From the NCBI GenBank assembly GCA_014843695.1, contig CM026400.1, positions 29,579,563 to 29,643,562 on the forward strand: 64,000 nt of DNA. The letters are read 5' to 3'. The notes below the pieces were generated by a model, which was given only the letters and a program-made list of their open reading frames with translations, made no database searches and was not told the origin of the DNA. The stretch comes from Archivesica marissinica (lineage: Eukaryota > Mollusca > Bivalvia > Venerida > Vesicomyidae). The translations under genes were made by a program, and so were the position numbers. Below are positions 1 through 12,706 of the stretch, in pieces (position 1 is the first letter of the stretch; each line of letters starts with the position of its first letter).

Positions 1-254
1 ATCAGTCTTTATTTTATAGTAATATTTAATTTGTTCGTGCGTAATTAAATCATTTAGGAAGCATGATTACAAACTACTTTCATGATTCTGTGTGATATGT
101 ACAGCTATGTGTTATTAAAGGTGCGCAACCGTACTTATTGTAATGTGGTAGAAAATGTTAAAAAATTGAGAATTAATTGCGGCTTTTTGTTGTAGCCGTG
201 TATTGTCTATTTGTGCATCATATTGGACATTTCTGCGGAAAATTAATATATGTT
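1..254. other. Unassigned AT-rich sequence
   Basis: No open frame, splice pattern or repeat recognised before the first array. Confidence 0.5.
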
Positions 255-2586
255 ATTTGGTTTGTTGACAGGGTATGTGAGTATATAGTGCCGGCTCGGC
301 TTGGTTTGTTGACAGGGTATATGGGTATATAGTGCCGGCTCGGCTTGGTTTGTTGACAGGGTATATAGTGCTGGCTCGGCTTGGTTTGTTGACAGGGTAT
401 ATAGTGCCGGCTCAGCTTGGTTTGTTGGCAGGGTATGTGAGTATATAGTGCCGGCTCGGCTTGGTTTGTTGACAGGGTATATTGAGTATATAGTGCCGGC
501 TCGGCTTGGTTTGTTGATGGGGTATATGAGTATATAGTGCTGGCTCGGCTTGGTTTGTTGACAGGGTATATGAGTATATAGTGCTGGCTCGGCTTGGTTT
601 GTTGACAGGGTATATGAGTATATAGTGCCGGCTCGGTTTGGTTTGTTGACAGGGTATATAGTGCTGGCTCGGCTTGGTTTGTTGACAGGGTATATAGTGC
701 CGGCTCGGCTTGGTTTGTTGACAGGGTATATGAGTTATAGTGCTGGCTCGGCTTGGTTTGTTGACAGGGTATATGGGTATATAGTGCCGACTCGGCTTGG
801 TTTGTTGACAGGGTATATGAGTGTATAGTGCCAGCTCGGCTTGGTTTGTTGACAGGGTATATTGAGTATATAGTGCCGGCTCGGCTTGGTTTGTTGATGG
901 GTATATGAGTATATAGTGCTGGCTCGGCTTGGTTTGTTGACAGGGTATATGAGTATATAGTGCTGGCTCGGCTTGGTTTGTTGACAGGGTATATGAGTAT
1001 ATAGTGCCGGCTCGGTTTGGTTTGTTGACAGGGTATATGGGTATATAGTGCTGGCTCGGCTTGGTTTGTTGACAGGGTATATAGTGCCAGCTCGGCTTGG
1101 TTTGTTGACAGGGTATATGAGTATATAGTGCCGGCTCGGCTTGGTTTGTTGACAGGGTATATGGGTATATAGTGCCAACTCGGCTTGGTTTGTTGACAGG
1201 GTATATGAGTGTATAGTGCCAGCTCGGCTTGGTTTGTTGACAGGGTATATGAGTATATAGTGCCGGCTCGCTTGGTTTGTTGACAGGGTATATGAGTATA
1301 TAGTCTCGGCTTGGTTTGTTGACAGGGTATATGAGTATATAGTGCCGGCTCGGCTTGGTTTGTTGACAGGGTATATGAGTATATAGTCTCGGCTTGGTTT
1401 GTTGACAGGGTATATGGGTATATAGTGCCGGCTCGGCTTGGTTTGTTGACAGGGTATATAGTGCCGGCTCGGCTTGGTTTGTTGACAGGGTATATAGTGC
1501 CGGCTCAGCTTGGTTTGTTGGCAGGGTATGTGAGTATATAGTGCCGGCTCGGCTTGGTTTGTTGACAGGGTATATTGAGTATATAGTGCCGGCTCGGCTT
1601 GGTTTGTTGATGGGGTATATGAGTATATAGTGCTGGCTCGGCTTGGTTTGTTGACAGGGTATATGAGTATATAGTGCTGGCTCGGCTTGGTTTGTTGACA
1701 GGGTATATGAGTATATAGTGCCGGCTCGGTTTGGTTTGTTGACAGGTATATGGGTATATAGTGCTGGCTCGGCTTGGTTTGTTGACAGGGTATATAGTGC
1801 CGGCTTGGCTTGGTTTGTTGACAGGGTATATGAGTATATAGTGCTGGCTCGGCTTGGTTTGTTGACAGGGTATATGGGTATATAGTGCCGACTCGGCTTG
1901 GTTTGTTGACAGGGTATATGAGTGTATAGTGCCAGCTCGGCTTGGTTTGTTGACAGGGTATATTGAGTATATAGTGCTGGCTCGGCTTGGTTTGTTGATG
2001 GGTATATGAGTATATAGTGCTGGCTCGGCTTGGTTTGTTGACAGGGTATATGAGTATATAGTGCTGGCTCGGCTTGGTTTGTTGACAGGGTATATGAGTA
2101 TATAGTGCCGGCTCGGTTTGGTTTGTTGACAGGGTATATGGGTATATAGTGCTGGCTCGGCTTGGTTTGTTGACAGGGTATATAGTGCCAGCTCGGCTTG
2201 GTTTGTTGACAGGGTATATGAGTATATAGTGCTGGCTCGGCTTGGTTTGTTGACAGGGTATATGGGTATATAGTGCCGACTCGGCTTGGTTTGTTGACAG
2301 GGTATATGAGTGTATAGTGCCAGCTCGGCTTGGTTTGTTGACAGGGTATATGAGTATATAGTGCCGACTCGGCTTGGTTTGTTGACAGGGTATATGGGTA
2401 TATAGTGCCGGCTTGGCGTGGTTTGTTGACAGGGTATATGAGTATATAGTCTCGGCTTGGTTTGTTGAGTATATAGTGCCGGCTCGGCTTGGTTTGTTGA
2501 CAGGGTATATGAGTATATAGTGCCGGCTCGGCTTGGTTTGTTGACAGGGTATATTGAGTATATAGTGTCAGCTCGGCTTGGTTTGT
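255..2586. repeat. 36/44-bp minisatellite with about 1.1-kb higher-order repeat
   Basis: Unit CGGCTCGGCTTGGTTTGTTG plus ACAGGGTATATGAGTATATAGTGC (44 bp), with 36-bp variants lacking ATGAGTAT. The rare variant TTGGCAGGGTATGTGAG occurs at about 424 and about 1519, and the order of units after both matches, so a block of about 1095 bp was copied. Long ORFs on both strands here are repeat products. Confidence 0.92.
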
Positions 2587-3049
2587 CATTGTCTTTTTGT
2601 TTCATTTTTACCCCGTCGACTGCCTCAGTTGAATAATTTCACAAATGGGTTATATTTGACCTCAACACCGGAATGTCCAGATTTGGAATCCTGTAAATGT
2701 CCTATATATTTTCGTATTTCACTGTTAGTCTTACCGTGTGTTAAGATATTCAACATATTTAAATGGTGAAAAATATAGAAGAATTATATCCCCATATTTA
2801 TTCCGTTAACTTGTACAGATGCATTGCGCAGAGTTAAGCCGTATGCACAGCTTTCGTTCTTATTCTAAGAATCGTGAGGCATGTGAAAGGTATGTATTTT
2901 AATGCGTATATACCCTGGCTAGATCGGAAATATCACAATATATTTATTGGAAAGTTATCCAATCAGAATGCTGGAAACTGCATTGAAGCGTAATAAAGTA
3001 ATATATCCCGGTTCAGAAAGAAGAATTACATGTTCAGGTTTTTATTCCA
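2587..3049. other. Unassigned single-copy sequence
   Basis: Mixed composition, no convincing exon, no repeat similarity noticed within the window. Confidence 0.4.
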
Positions 3050-3243
3050 GCAAATTTATTTTAGCTCGATTGCGAAACAAGTTATTTCAATATATTATAT
3101 TAATCACTCTCGAGACCTCATTCCTGATGGAATCCATCGCCACGAGGGAGAGAGAAGAGGCAACATGGAATTTAAATGCCCTGCCTAAGGGCACAAATGT
3201 AACGGCTGGAGCAGGGCTCAAACTCAGAACCTTTCGCACCTGA
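3050..3243 (-). mobile_element. tRNA-derived SINE, family S1 (truncated copy)
   Basis: Reverse-strand copy of the S1 element: tail TTTAGCTCGATTGCGAAAC, body with CTCGAGACCTCATTCCTGATG, and the B-box end of the tRNA head near 3215-3243. The A-box end is missing. Confidence 0.75.
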
Positions 3244-3267
3244 TTTTTGTTCCTGAAGTATGTGGGT

Positions 3268-3517
3268 TTTAAAGTTTAAAGTTTATTTATTTTACGATTG
3301 CGAAGCAAGTTCTAACAACTTATATTAATCACTCTCATTGGCTCGGATAAAAGCGTTAATGTGGTCATTCGTGTGGGAGGAAACCGGAGTACCAAGAGAA
3401 AACCCACTGATCCGATCTGGCGACCACCATACCATCTCATATACTTCCCGGTTGTTCAGGATCGAACACGGGTTGCATTGGTGAGAAGCTAACGCGCTAA
3501 CCACTGCGCTAATCGGT
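3268..3517 (-). mobile_element. tRNA-derived SINE, family S3
   Basis: The reverse strand reads TTAGCGCAGTGGTTAGCGCG (A-box-like) and GTGTTCGATCCTGAAC (B-box-like), then a body shared with 11329-11548. An S1-like tail (GATTGCGAAGCAAGTTCT) lies at its far end. Confidence 0.7.
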
Positions 3518-3539
3518 ATGTGTGTTTCGGCATGCGTCA

Positions 3540-3843
3540 TATTTTACGTGATTACGTCTTACCAGTCAACGCAATCCCTCGTTCCATTTACAATTATTAA
3601 ATACATGTATCATATTAGATGAGCTGAAGTTAATAACTACCAGGTACTTTGAAATGGCATAGTTTATTTTGAATTTAAATTTTTCTGCCAACATTGCTGG
3701 AAAGTGTGGGTATGCACCTTTAATTAAAATTGTAACAGTTGAGGAACAGTATAAATAAGGATTCTGCTTTTTAAATCCAGAGGGAATCAAAAACTTGTAC
3801 AACAAAGGTTAGTGGTTTGCTTGTGGTTTGTTTTTGTAAACAA
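3540..3843. other. Unassigned sequence
   Basis: AT-rich spacer between SINE S3 and the 20-bp array; no feature seen. Confidence 0.4.
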
Positions 3844-6253
3844 GAATGGTATATTGTTAATTGGAATAATATATTGTAAATTGGAATGGTATATTGTAAA
3901 TTGGAATGGTATATTGTTAATTGGAATAATATATTGTAAATTGGAATGGTATATTGTTAATTGGAATGGTATTGGAATGGTATATTGTAAATTGGAATGG
4001 TATATTGTTAATTGGAATAATATATTGTAAATTGGAATGGTATATTGTAAATTGGAATGGTATTGGAATGGTATATTGTTAATTGGAATAATATATTGTT
4101 AATTGGAATGGTATATTGTTAATTGGAATGGTATATTGTATATTGGAATGGTATTGGAATGGTATATTGTTAATTGGAATAATATATTGTAAATTGGAAT
4201 GGTATTGGAATGGTATATTGTAAATTGGAATGGTATATTGTTAATTGGAATGATATTGGAATGGTATATTGTTAATTGGAATAATATATTGTAAATTGGA
4301 ATGGTATATTGTTAATTGGAATGGTATTGGAATGGTATATTGTAAATTGGAATGGTATATTGTTAATTGGAATAATATATTGTAAATTGGAATGGTATAT
4401 TGTAAATTGGAATGGTATTGGAATGGTATATTGTTAATTGGAATAATATATTGTTAATTGGAATGGTATATTGTTAATTGGAATGGTATATTGTTAATTG
4501 GAATGGTATATTGTTAATTGGAATAATATATTGTAAATTGGAATGGTATATTGTTAATTGGAATGGTATTGGAATGGTATATTGTAAATTGGAATGGTAT
4601 ATTGTTAATTGGAATGGTATATTGTTAATTGGAATGGTATATTGTAAATTGGAATGGTATATTGTAAATTGGAATGGTATATTGTTAATTGGAATGGTAT
4701 ATTGTAAATTGGAATGGTATTGGAATGGTATATTGTTAATTGGAATGGTATATTGTAAATTGGAATAATATATTGTAAATTGGAATGGTATATTGTAAAT
4801 TGGAATGGTATATTGTTAATTGGAATAATATATTGTAAATTGGAATGGTATATTGTAAATTGGAATGGTATATTGTAAATTGGAATGGTATATTGTAAAT
4901 TGGAATGGTATTGGAATGGTATATTGTTAATTGGAATGGTATATTGTTAATTGGAATACTATATTGTAAATTGGAATGGTATATTGTAAATTGGAATGGT
5001 ATATTGTTAATTGGAATAATATATTGTAAATTGGAATGGTATATTGTAAATTGGAATGGTATATTGTAAATTGGAATGGTATATTGTTAATTGGAATGGT
5101 ATTGGAATGGTATATTGTTAATTGGAATAATATATTGTTAATTGGAATAATATATTGTAAATTGGAATGGTATATTGTTAATTGGAATGGTATATTGTTG
5201 TTAATTGGAATAATATATTGTTAATTGGAATAATATATTGTAAATTGGAATGGTATATTGTTAATTGGAATGGTATATTATTGTTAATTGGAATGGTATT
5301 GGAATGGTATATTGTTAATTGGAATAATATATTGTTAATTGGAATAATATATTGTAAATTGGAATGGTATATTGTTAATTGGAATGGTATATTGTTAATT
5401 GGAATAATATATTGTTAATTGGAATAATATATTGTAAATTGGAATGGTATATTGTTAATTGGAATAATATATTGTTAATTGGAATAATATATTGTTAATT
5501 GGAATAATATATTGTTAATTGGAATAATATATTGTAAATTGGAATGGTATATTGTTAATTGGAATGGTATATTGTAAATTGGAATGGTATATTATTGTTA
5601 ATTGGAATAATATATTGTAAATTGGAATGGTATATTGTTAATTGGAATGGTATATTGTTGTTAATTGGAATGGTATATTGTAAATTGGAATGGTATATTG
5701 TTAATTGGAATGGTATTGGAATGGTATATTGTTAATTGGAATAATATATTGTTAATTGGAATAATATATTGTAAATTGGAATGGTATATTGTTAATTGGA
5801 ATGGTATATTGTAAATTGGAATGGTATTTTGTAAATTGGAATGGTATATTGTTAATTGGAATAATATATTGTTAATTGGAATAATATATTGTAAATTGGA
5901 ATGGTATATTGTAAATTGGAATGGTATATTGTAAATTGGAATGGTATTGGAATGGTATATTGTAAATTGGAATGGTATATTGTTAATTGGAATGGTATAT
6001 TGTAAATTGGAATGGTATTGGAATGGTATATTGTAAATTGGAATGGTATATTGTTAATTGGAATAATATATTGTAAATTGGAATGGTATATTGTTAATTG
6101 GAATGGTATATTGTTAATTGGAATGGTATATTGTTAATTGGAATGGTATATTGTTAATTGGAATGGTATATTGTTAATTGGAATGGTATATTGTTAATTG
6201 GAATGGTATATTGTTAATTGGAATGGTATATTGTAAATTGGAATGGTATATTG
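3844..6253. repeat. 20-bp AT-rich minisatellite
   Basis: Unit AATGGTATATTGTTAATTGG, with A/T alternation at one site (GTTAATT or GTAAATT), AATAATATA variants and short 11-bp units (AATGGTATTGG). More than 110 units. Confidence 0.93.
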
Positions 6254-6542
6254 CAAGTTACCTCAGGTTATATTCGACCTTGTTAGAACTCGCCTTTCAT
6301 CGCTATTGCCATATGGGGAATAAGTGATAAATGATGATATGTGAGAAAGTTGTGAGTCGCTTGTGGAGGTTGGAGAATTGAGTACTCGTAGTCGTTTCTA
6401 CCCAGGAAATGTGGGTTGTCTTCTCAACCACAGCAAACTGACTGTGTACGTTACGTTAATGCTCTAGACGGAGAACAGGTTATAAGAATAAACATCTAAC
6501 AATTAGCTTGTAATTGCCCAACTTTAATATCAACCTGAAATA

Positions 6543-7051
6543 AAGTGGAAGTATGTAACAGAAATAAACTGTACAGATACAAAGTGGAAGTATATAACAG
6601 AAATAAACTGTACAGATACAAAGTGGAAGTATATAACAGAGATAAACTGTACAGATACAAAGTGGAAGTATGTAACAGAAATAAACTGTACAGATACAAA
6701 GTGGAAGTATATAACAGAGATAAACTGTACAGATACAAAGTGGAAGTATATAACAGAGATAAACTGTACAGATACAAAGTGGAAGTATGTAACAGAAATA
6801 AACTGTACAGATACAAAGTGGAAGTATATAACAGAAATAAACTGTACAGATACAAAGTGGAAGTATATAACAGAGATAAACTGTACAGATACAAAGTGGA
6901 AGTATGTAACAGAAATAAACTGTACAGATACAAAGTGGAAGTATATAACAGAGATAAACTGTACAGATACAAAGTGGAAGTATATAACAGAGATAAACTG
7001 TACAGATACAAAGTGGAAGTATGTAACAGAAATAAACTGTACAGATACAAA
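6543..7051. repeat. 39-bp x 13 minisatellite
   Basis: Unit AAGTGGAAGTATGTAACAGA plus AATAAACTGTACAGATACA. Variants GTATGTAACAGAAATA and GTATATAACAGAGATA alternate. The unit is 13 codons long without stops in several frames, which creates ORFs on both strands. Confidence 0.92.
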
Positions 7052-7118
7052 GATCATGAAAATAATAAATTGATAAAATAAGAGATGGTCTCCAAGAATG
7101 CCTATGCAACGAGATACG

Positions 7119-8069
7119 GACATAATCCCCATACATAATCCCCCAGACATAACCCCCCAGAAATAACCCCCAGACATAATCCCCCAGAAATAACCCCAGA
7201 CATAATCCCCCAGACATAAACCTCAGATATAACAATGTGAACTTAATCCCCCATACATAATCCCCGGACATAACCCCCATACATAATCCCCCCCAGACAT
7301 AACCACTCAGAAATAACCCCCCAGACATAATCCCCCAGACATAAACCTCAGATATAACAACGTGAACTTAATCCCCCAGATATAACCCCCATACATAATC
7401 CCCCCTGGACATAATCCCCCGGACATAATCCCCCCAGACATAATCCCCCATGTTTTAAGCACATGAGGAGGACATTGTGAGGTGGTGGGGCTATGTCATT
7501 TCTGGACATAATCCCCCAGACATAATCCCCAGACATAATCCCCAGACATAATCCCCCAGCCATAATCCCCCCAGACATAATCCCCCGGACATAATTCCCC
7601 CGTACATAATCCCCAGACATAATCCCCGGACATAATCCCCCAGACATAATCCCCCAGGACATAATCCCCCAGGACATAATCCCCCCAGACATAATCCCCC
7701 CAGACATAATCCCCCAGACATAATCACCCGGACATAATCCCCCAGGACATTATCCCCAGGACATAATCCCCCAGGACATAATCCCCCAGGACATAATCCC
7801 CCCGGACATAATCCCCCAGGACATAATCCCCCAGGACATAATCCCCCTGGACATAATTACCCCAGACATAATCCCCCATACGTTATCCCCAGACATAATC
7901 CACCCCGGACATAATCCCCCAGACATAATCCCCCGGACATAATCCACCCCGGACATAATCACCCCAGACATAATCACCCCGGACATAATCACCCTGGACA
8001 TAATCCCCAGACATAATCCACCCTGGACATAATCCCCCAGACATAATCCACCCACGGACATAATCCCCC
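7119..8069. repeat. 14-15 bp ACATAATCCCCCAG array, two blocks
   Basis: Short C-rich units ACATAATCCCCC(A/G)G. A non-array segment (CATGTTTTAAGCACATGAGG and following, ending TATGTCATT) separates the blocks at about 7449-7502 and recurs at 8069-8124, so block plus spacer duplicated together. Confidence 0.9.
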
Positions 8070-8226
8070 ATGTTTTTAAGCACATGAGGAGGACATTGTG
8101 AGGTTGTGGTGCTATGTCATTGCTGGGGTTTTATATGGGGGGATTATGTCCTTCACTTCTAAGCAATAAACACTAAATTGAAATGACAGAAAATAGAACA
8201 GCAACATCTGGAATGTTTAGAGATTG

Positions 8227-8651
8227 TTAACCCATAACCTGCTAATCACGGCTAATGTCTGATCAGGCTCTATGTTGTTTGCTATTCCGAGAGTGGAGCT
8301 AAAATACTTGGCAGAATAGCAAACAACATAGATAGTGATCAGACACGCTGCTGATCAGGCTCTATGCTGTTTGCTATTCCGAGAGTGGAGCTAAAATACT
8401 TGGCAGAATAGCAAACAACATAGATCATGATCAGACACGCTGCTGATCAGGCTCTATGTTGTTTGCTATTCCGAGAGTGGAGCTAAAATACTTGACCGAA
8501 TAGCAAACAACATAGATCGTGATCAGACACGCTGCTGATCAGGCTCTATGCTGTTTGCTATTCCGAGAGTGGAGCTAAAATACTTGACCAAATAGCAAAC
8601 AACATAGATCGTGATCAGACACACTGCTGATCTGGATCTATGCTGTTTGCA
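8227..8651. mobile_element. M2-type MITE with four 92-bp palindromic units
   Basis: Begins TTAACCC at 8227. Four units start near 8258, 8351, 8443 and 8535, with a partial fifth near 8627. Each is a hairpin: CTATGTTGTTTGCTATTC pairs with GAATAGCAAACAACATAG. Same family as 57142-57407. The right TTAA end is not clear. Confidence 0.75.
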
Positions 8652-9652
8652 CACATTCTGTCCAATTTATAATTTAAAGATTGTTAGCTACTCTAACCTA
8701 ACAGATTGTTGTGGATGGCCGTTTAGAAAGAGGCTAATATTGTACGATGTATCTCATATCACTGTGCATATTATTTAGTACATATTTATCTATACTGATG
8801 TGAACTGTATCAAGGTCTGTGGGTATGTCGTATGTTAAATACCGTGTGATGTTCTGCAATCTGAACCTTCCTAAGTCTTTTGAATGAGACAGTGAACTCA
8901 GTTCTCTTGTATATACCGTCAATTGCCCTATTTCTGGACACCACCTGTTTTCAAATTTGTTTGAAAAGGACATCATCACTGTCAGTAGCAGGTACTAGGA
9001 TTATATGGTTGACGCTAAAACTGCCAAACACGAAAATGAGCAAAAAGGGATCAATATTCACATTTTATTTCGAAAATATGTAAATGTTTAAGTTGTTCAT
9101 AAATCTCCTGCACGTGTACCCTAATATTCCCTTACACAGAGATATATGCAAAGAAATATTTGTTTATTTTAGTAACAGGATAAGTCTAATGTTTGGCTTT
9201 ACAAGGTCCCATGTCAATCATGTTACAATACCGGAAAACACATTTCTGGTACATGAAATTTAATTGGTGTCCGTAATGTAGGTTCTTTTTTGACGCCATA
9301 TTGAATTCACATATCAGTTACAATTCTCCCTATATACCAGAATGCAACATCAGGTCAATCAGTAGGTCTATAATGTATCGCAGGTCCTTTGTACTGCACT
9401 TTACGTAGGCTAACAGAGGTACCAAAGAAGGTCTCCCTGACAGCTGTCGTTTATCGAACCCGGTCAATCAGTATTTGTAACACATTTCCTTTGTACTACA
9501 CTTTACGAAGGCTCACGGAGGTATCAAGTGGGTATACTTCACGAGAGTTGGCTATGTTACCCAGGTAAATCAGTATTTGTCTCCCCTATTCTGGGCCCCT
9601 CTGTGTTTACTAGTGTCATTGTTGTTTGAACTTGTCAGAACGCATATTGCGT
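8652..9652. other. Unassigned sequence, about 1 kb
   Basis: Includes short ORFs under 85 codons on both strands without family resemblance. Two related stretches (GGTCAATCAGTA... and CCGGTCAATCAGTATTTG...) near 9352 and 9460 suggest an old local duplication. No gene called. Confidence 0.45.
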
Positions 9653-10388
9653 TCGTTCCCATCTGGATCTCAAGCACCTTATATACGGTATACCATTTAG
9701 CAGCATTCCCATCTGGATCTCAAGCACCTTATATACGGTATACCATTTAGCAGCGTTCCCATCTGGATCTCAAGCACCTTATATATACCATTTAGCAGCA
9801 TTCCCATCTGGATCTCAAGCACCTTATATATACAATTTAGCAGCGTTCCCATCTGGATCTCAAGCACCTTATATATACCATTTAGCAGCACTCCCATCTG
9901 GATCTCAAGCACCTTATATATACCATTTAGCAGCGTTCCCATCTGGATCTCAAGCACCTTATATATACCATTTAGCAGCGTTCTCATCTGGATCTCAAGC
10001 ACCTTTTATATACCATTTAGCAGCGTTCTCATCTGGATCTCAAGCACCCTATATATACCATTTAGCAGCGTTCCCATCTGGATCTCAAGCACCTTATATA
10101 TACCATTTAGCAGCGTTCCCATCTGGATCTCAAGCACCTTATATATACCATTTAGCAGCGTTCCCATCTGGATCTCAAGCACCTTATATATACCATTTAG
10201 CAGCGTTCTCATCTGGATCTCAAGCACCTTATATATACCATTTAGCAGCGTTCCCATCTGGATCTCAAGCACCTTATATATACCATTTAGCAGCATTCCC
10301 ATCTGGATCTCAAGCACCTTATATATACCATTTAGCAGCGTTCCCATCTGGATCTCAAGCACCTTATATATACCATTTAGCAGCGTCC
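9653..10388. repeat. 45-bp minisatellite (50-bp variants at the left)
   Basis: Unit CAGCGTTCCCATCTGGATCT plus CAAGCACCTTATATATACCATTTAG, about 16 copies. The first two carry an extra CGGTA (TATACGGTATACC). Confidence 0.92.
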
Positions 10389-10441
10389 TCAATTGCTTGC
10401 CATCATAAATCCATATTCAATTTATGACTTCACAACAATAT

Positions 10442-10584
10442 TTAACCTTTCAACACTACAGACCTCTAAATAGGCTTACAAAAAGTGTAGATCCAGATGA
10501 GCCGGTTCATTTTAAAGCCTATTTAGAGGTGGATCTACACTTTTTGTAAGCCTATTTAGAGGTCTGTGGTGTTGAAAGGATTAA
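10442..10584. mobile_element. Fold-back MITE from family M1, TTAA ends
   Basis: TTAA at 10442 and 10581. The left arm CAACACTACAGACCTCTAAA pairs with the right arm TTTAGAGGTCTGTGGTGTTG. It is two inverted copies of one M1 end with a short loop, so it would form a near-complete hairpin. Confidence 0.8.
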
Positions 10585-10589
10585 TGTCG

Positions 10590-10800
10590 CACCGACATCG
10601 TAAGTCATGGTTATGATGACTCTTCCCCTATTACTGATGGAAGAAGACCCCGAGGTGCCCCTCCATGCACGGGTACCGGGTAGAACCACCGATCTTCTGC
10701 AAGCCAGCTCGATAGTTATCTCACATGAAATAATTCGAACATACAGTAGTGATGGGCAGGTGATTTGAAGTCTTAAACATTCGGCCACCGAGGCCCCGAA
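10590..10800 (-). mobile_element. tRNA-derived SINE, family S4
   Basis: The reverse strand starts GGCCTCGGTGGCCGAATG, continues through GACTTCAAATCAC and TTCATGTGAGATAACTATC, and ends ATGTCGGTGCGACATTAAA. It aligns along its length with the + copy at 19238-19512. A (CAA)n tract flanks the head. Confidence 0.7.
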
Positions 10801-11039
10801 CAACAACAACAACAACAACACTATTAGCATATTATGCTTTAAGAGTGCAAGTGTACTATTTAGAGGTAGAGAAATCTTGATTGAGACATATCACAATCTC
10901 CCCGGAAATGTAGAACTTTCAGTGGAAATCAGTGTATATAGTCAAACCTCACCCATGGGAACCCGTTACAACAAATTGTCTTTCTTGCTGGTTTTCATAC
11001 ATTCATTGATCGTCTCCCCTGCTTAATTGGGGCAACGCC

Positions 11040-11312
11040 TCCAGAAGTATATCAGTTATGTTTTGGAGGATAGTGCAAGATATAGAAGTATATCAGTTGT
11101 GTTATGTTTTGGAGGATAGTGCAAGATATAGAACTATATCAGTTGTGTTATGTTTTGGAGGATAGTGCAAGATATAGAAGTATATCAGTTGTGTTATGTT
11201 TTGGAGGATAGTGCAAGATGTAGAAGTATATCAGTTGTGTTGTGTTTTGGAGGATAGTGCAATATACAGAAGTATATCAGTTGTGTTATGTTTTGGAGGA
11301 TAGTGCAAGATA
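11040..11312. repeat. 46-bp x 6 array built from a SINE S2 fragment
   Basis: Unit GAAGTATATCAGTTGTGTTA plus TGTTTTGGAGGATAGTGCAAGATATA. The TTTTGGAGGATAGTGCAA core and the preceding GCCTCC are the S2 SINE body seen at 12471-12516 and 14687-14732. Confidence 0.8.
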
Positions 11313-11328
11313 CAGAAGCACTCTAATT

Positions 11329-11548
11329 CATTTTATTATTTATTATCGCGAAACAAGCTTTATCAACTTATGCGCGGATGAAAGCGTATATGTTGTGGTC
11401 ATTCATGTGGGAGGAGACTGGAGTTTTGGAAAAAACCCACCTCTCTGATCTGTCGACCACTGTACCATCTTGTTTACTTCCTGGTCCTGGGATCGAACAT
11501 GGGTTTAGTTGGTTAGAAGCGAGTGTGCGCTAACCGCTGCGTTAATAT
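11329..11548 (-). mobile_element. tRNA-derived SINE, family S3
   Basis: Matches 3268-3517: CGGATGAAAGCGTATATG, GTGGTCATTCATGTGGGAGG, ACTTCCTGG, GGATCGAACATGGG (reverse B box) and CGCTAACCGCTGCGTTAA (reverse A box). Confidence 0.7.
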
Positions 11549-11636
11549 GACAGCCAATCATACTTATTTGAAGCCAACACAACTCTACAATGTTATTTTA
11601 AAATGATCTCAGTTGTCCTTGTAATAAAATTTCATT

Positions 11637-11931
11637 ACTAACCCATTCAACACCAAGTAACTAACATGGACTGGTGCATGATATTTTTAGACCAATAAAT
11701 TAATAAGAATATTACATTTGGACCAGTAATTATGTCTAAAAATAGTAATATTACTGGCAAAAAGTGCAGATTCTGATGAGACGACTCGTCACGAGCCAGC
11801 TCACCACGAGCCGGTTCATCCGGATAATATTACTGGCAAAAGTGCAGATCCTGTGCCTAATCTTCACGAGCTGGCTCATCTGGATCTACACTTTTTGTAA
11901 GCCTATTTAGATGCCTGTGGTGTTGAAAGTT
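11637..11931 (-). mobile_element. M1 MITE, reverse orientation
   Basis: Runs from ACCCATTCAACACCAAGTAA to GTGGTGTTGAAAGT. It includes the family interior AAATAGTAATATTACTGGCA and a doubled segment around GAGCCGGTTCATCCGGATAA. Both terminal TTAA sites are eroded. Confidence 0.75.
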
Positions 11932-12152
11932 TTATTTAAATATATAAGCAAACTGTTAAAATTAAAACACTATTTTACAATTGAACAGTAATGCATGAAA
12001 GTGGCCATGCGTGTTTCAAATAAACTCTTGTCAACAGCATGACGCGGCAATACCATTTTGATCACTATCAGAGCGGCATATATCAAACAGCTCTAGGGAC
12101 TACACTTACAAACAGCGTATTCATGTTTTGTTGATAAGTTTGCAAATTAACA

Positions 12153-12243
12153 ATGGCGGAACAGTGTGTGCTTAGCGTATGGGATGTTAGTAGTTACACC
12201 ATTGGACAAAATGTACCATCCAATCAGGAATCACCAACAATCG
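12153..12243 (+). CDS. Candidate first coding exon of the transporter
   Basis: An ATG in good context (AACAATGGCG) opens 30 codons beginning MAEQCVLSVW. A GTGAAG donor follows at 12244 in phase 1, the phase the first certain exon at 15866 needs; the joined split codon would be Gly. The ORF otherwise stops at about 12280. A CCAATCA motif lies inside it, so this could instead be promoter or 5' UTR sequence. Only phase and start context support it; no family residue confirms it. Confidence 0.25.
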
Positions 12244-12410
12244 GTGAAGCAAACCGCCGTCGCCGTTGTGTTTTCCGATGAATGGCAATCTATTCAGTTA
12301 TTCAGTTGATCACTTTCTGTCATAGCGGTTACATAAGTCTGTCATAAAAGATTCATCCGATTTGAATGGTCATTGCCTAAATAGCCATCCAGTAGCTGCT
12401 AATTCTATCC

Positions 12411-12706
12411 GGACTGTGTGTATTTTACGTTTATTTATCGTCGCTACCGGTTGCCCATAATGAGTGACGCCTCCTGAAGAGATTAGTCATTTTAGATTTT
12501 TGGAGGATAGTGCAATGATACAGACAGAGACCCATTCCAGAGTCTCATCTGGTTCTTTTATGTGTACGGTGTACAGCACCGACACGAGACCTCGGTGTAA
12601 TGTCCCATCTGAAAGACTGTTAATTTTATTAAGGTTAGACGGGGATCGAACCTGCGATCCCTGGATTACCAGTCGAGCATGTTAACCACTGGACTACAGA
12701 TCCGTC
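12411..12706 (-). mobile_element. tRNA-derived SINE, family S2
   Basis: Runs from GTGTATTTTACGTTTATTTA (tail) through TTTTGGAGGATAGTGCAATG, a central ACGAGACCTCGG domain, and a reverse tRNA head GGGATCGAACCTGCGATCCC ... GTTAACCACTGGACTACAGA. The central domain resembles the one described for Meta-type SINEs; that is recall, not a search. Confidence 0.8.

Noticed and set aside
412..2605. 725- and 366-codon ORFs on the - strand with NQAEPALYT repeats
   Set aside because: Translation of the 44/36-bp minisatellite; overlapping frames give similar products and indels switch frames.
3812..5418. Small WYIVNWNGI-type ORFs
   Set aside because: Products of the 20-bp AT-rich array.
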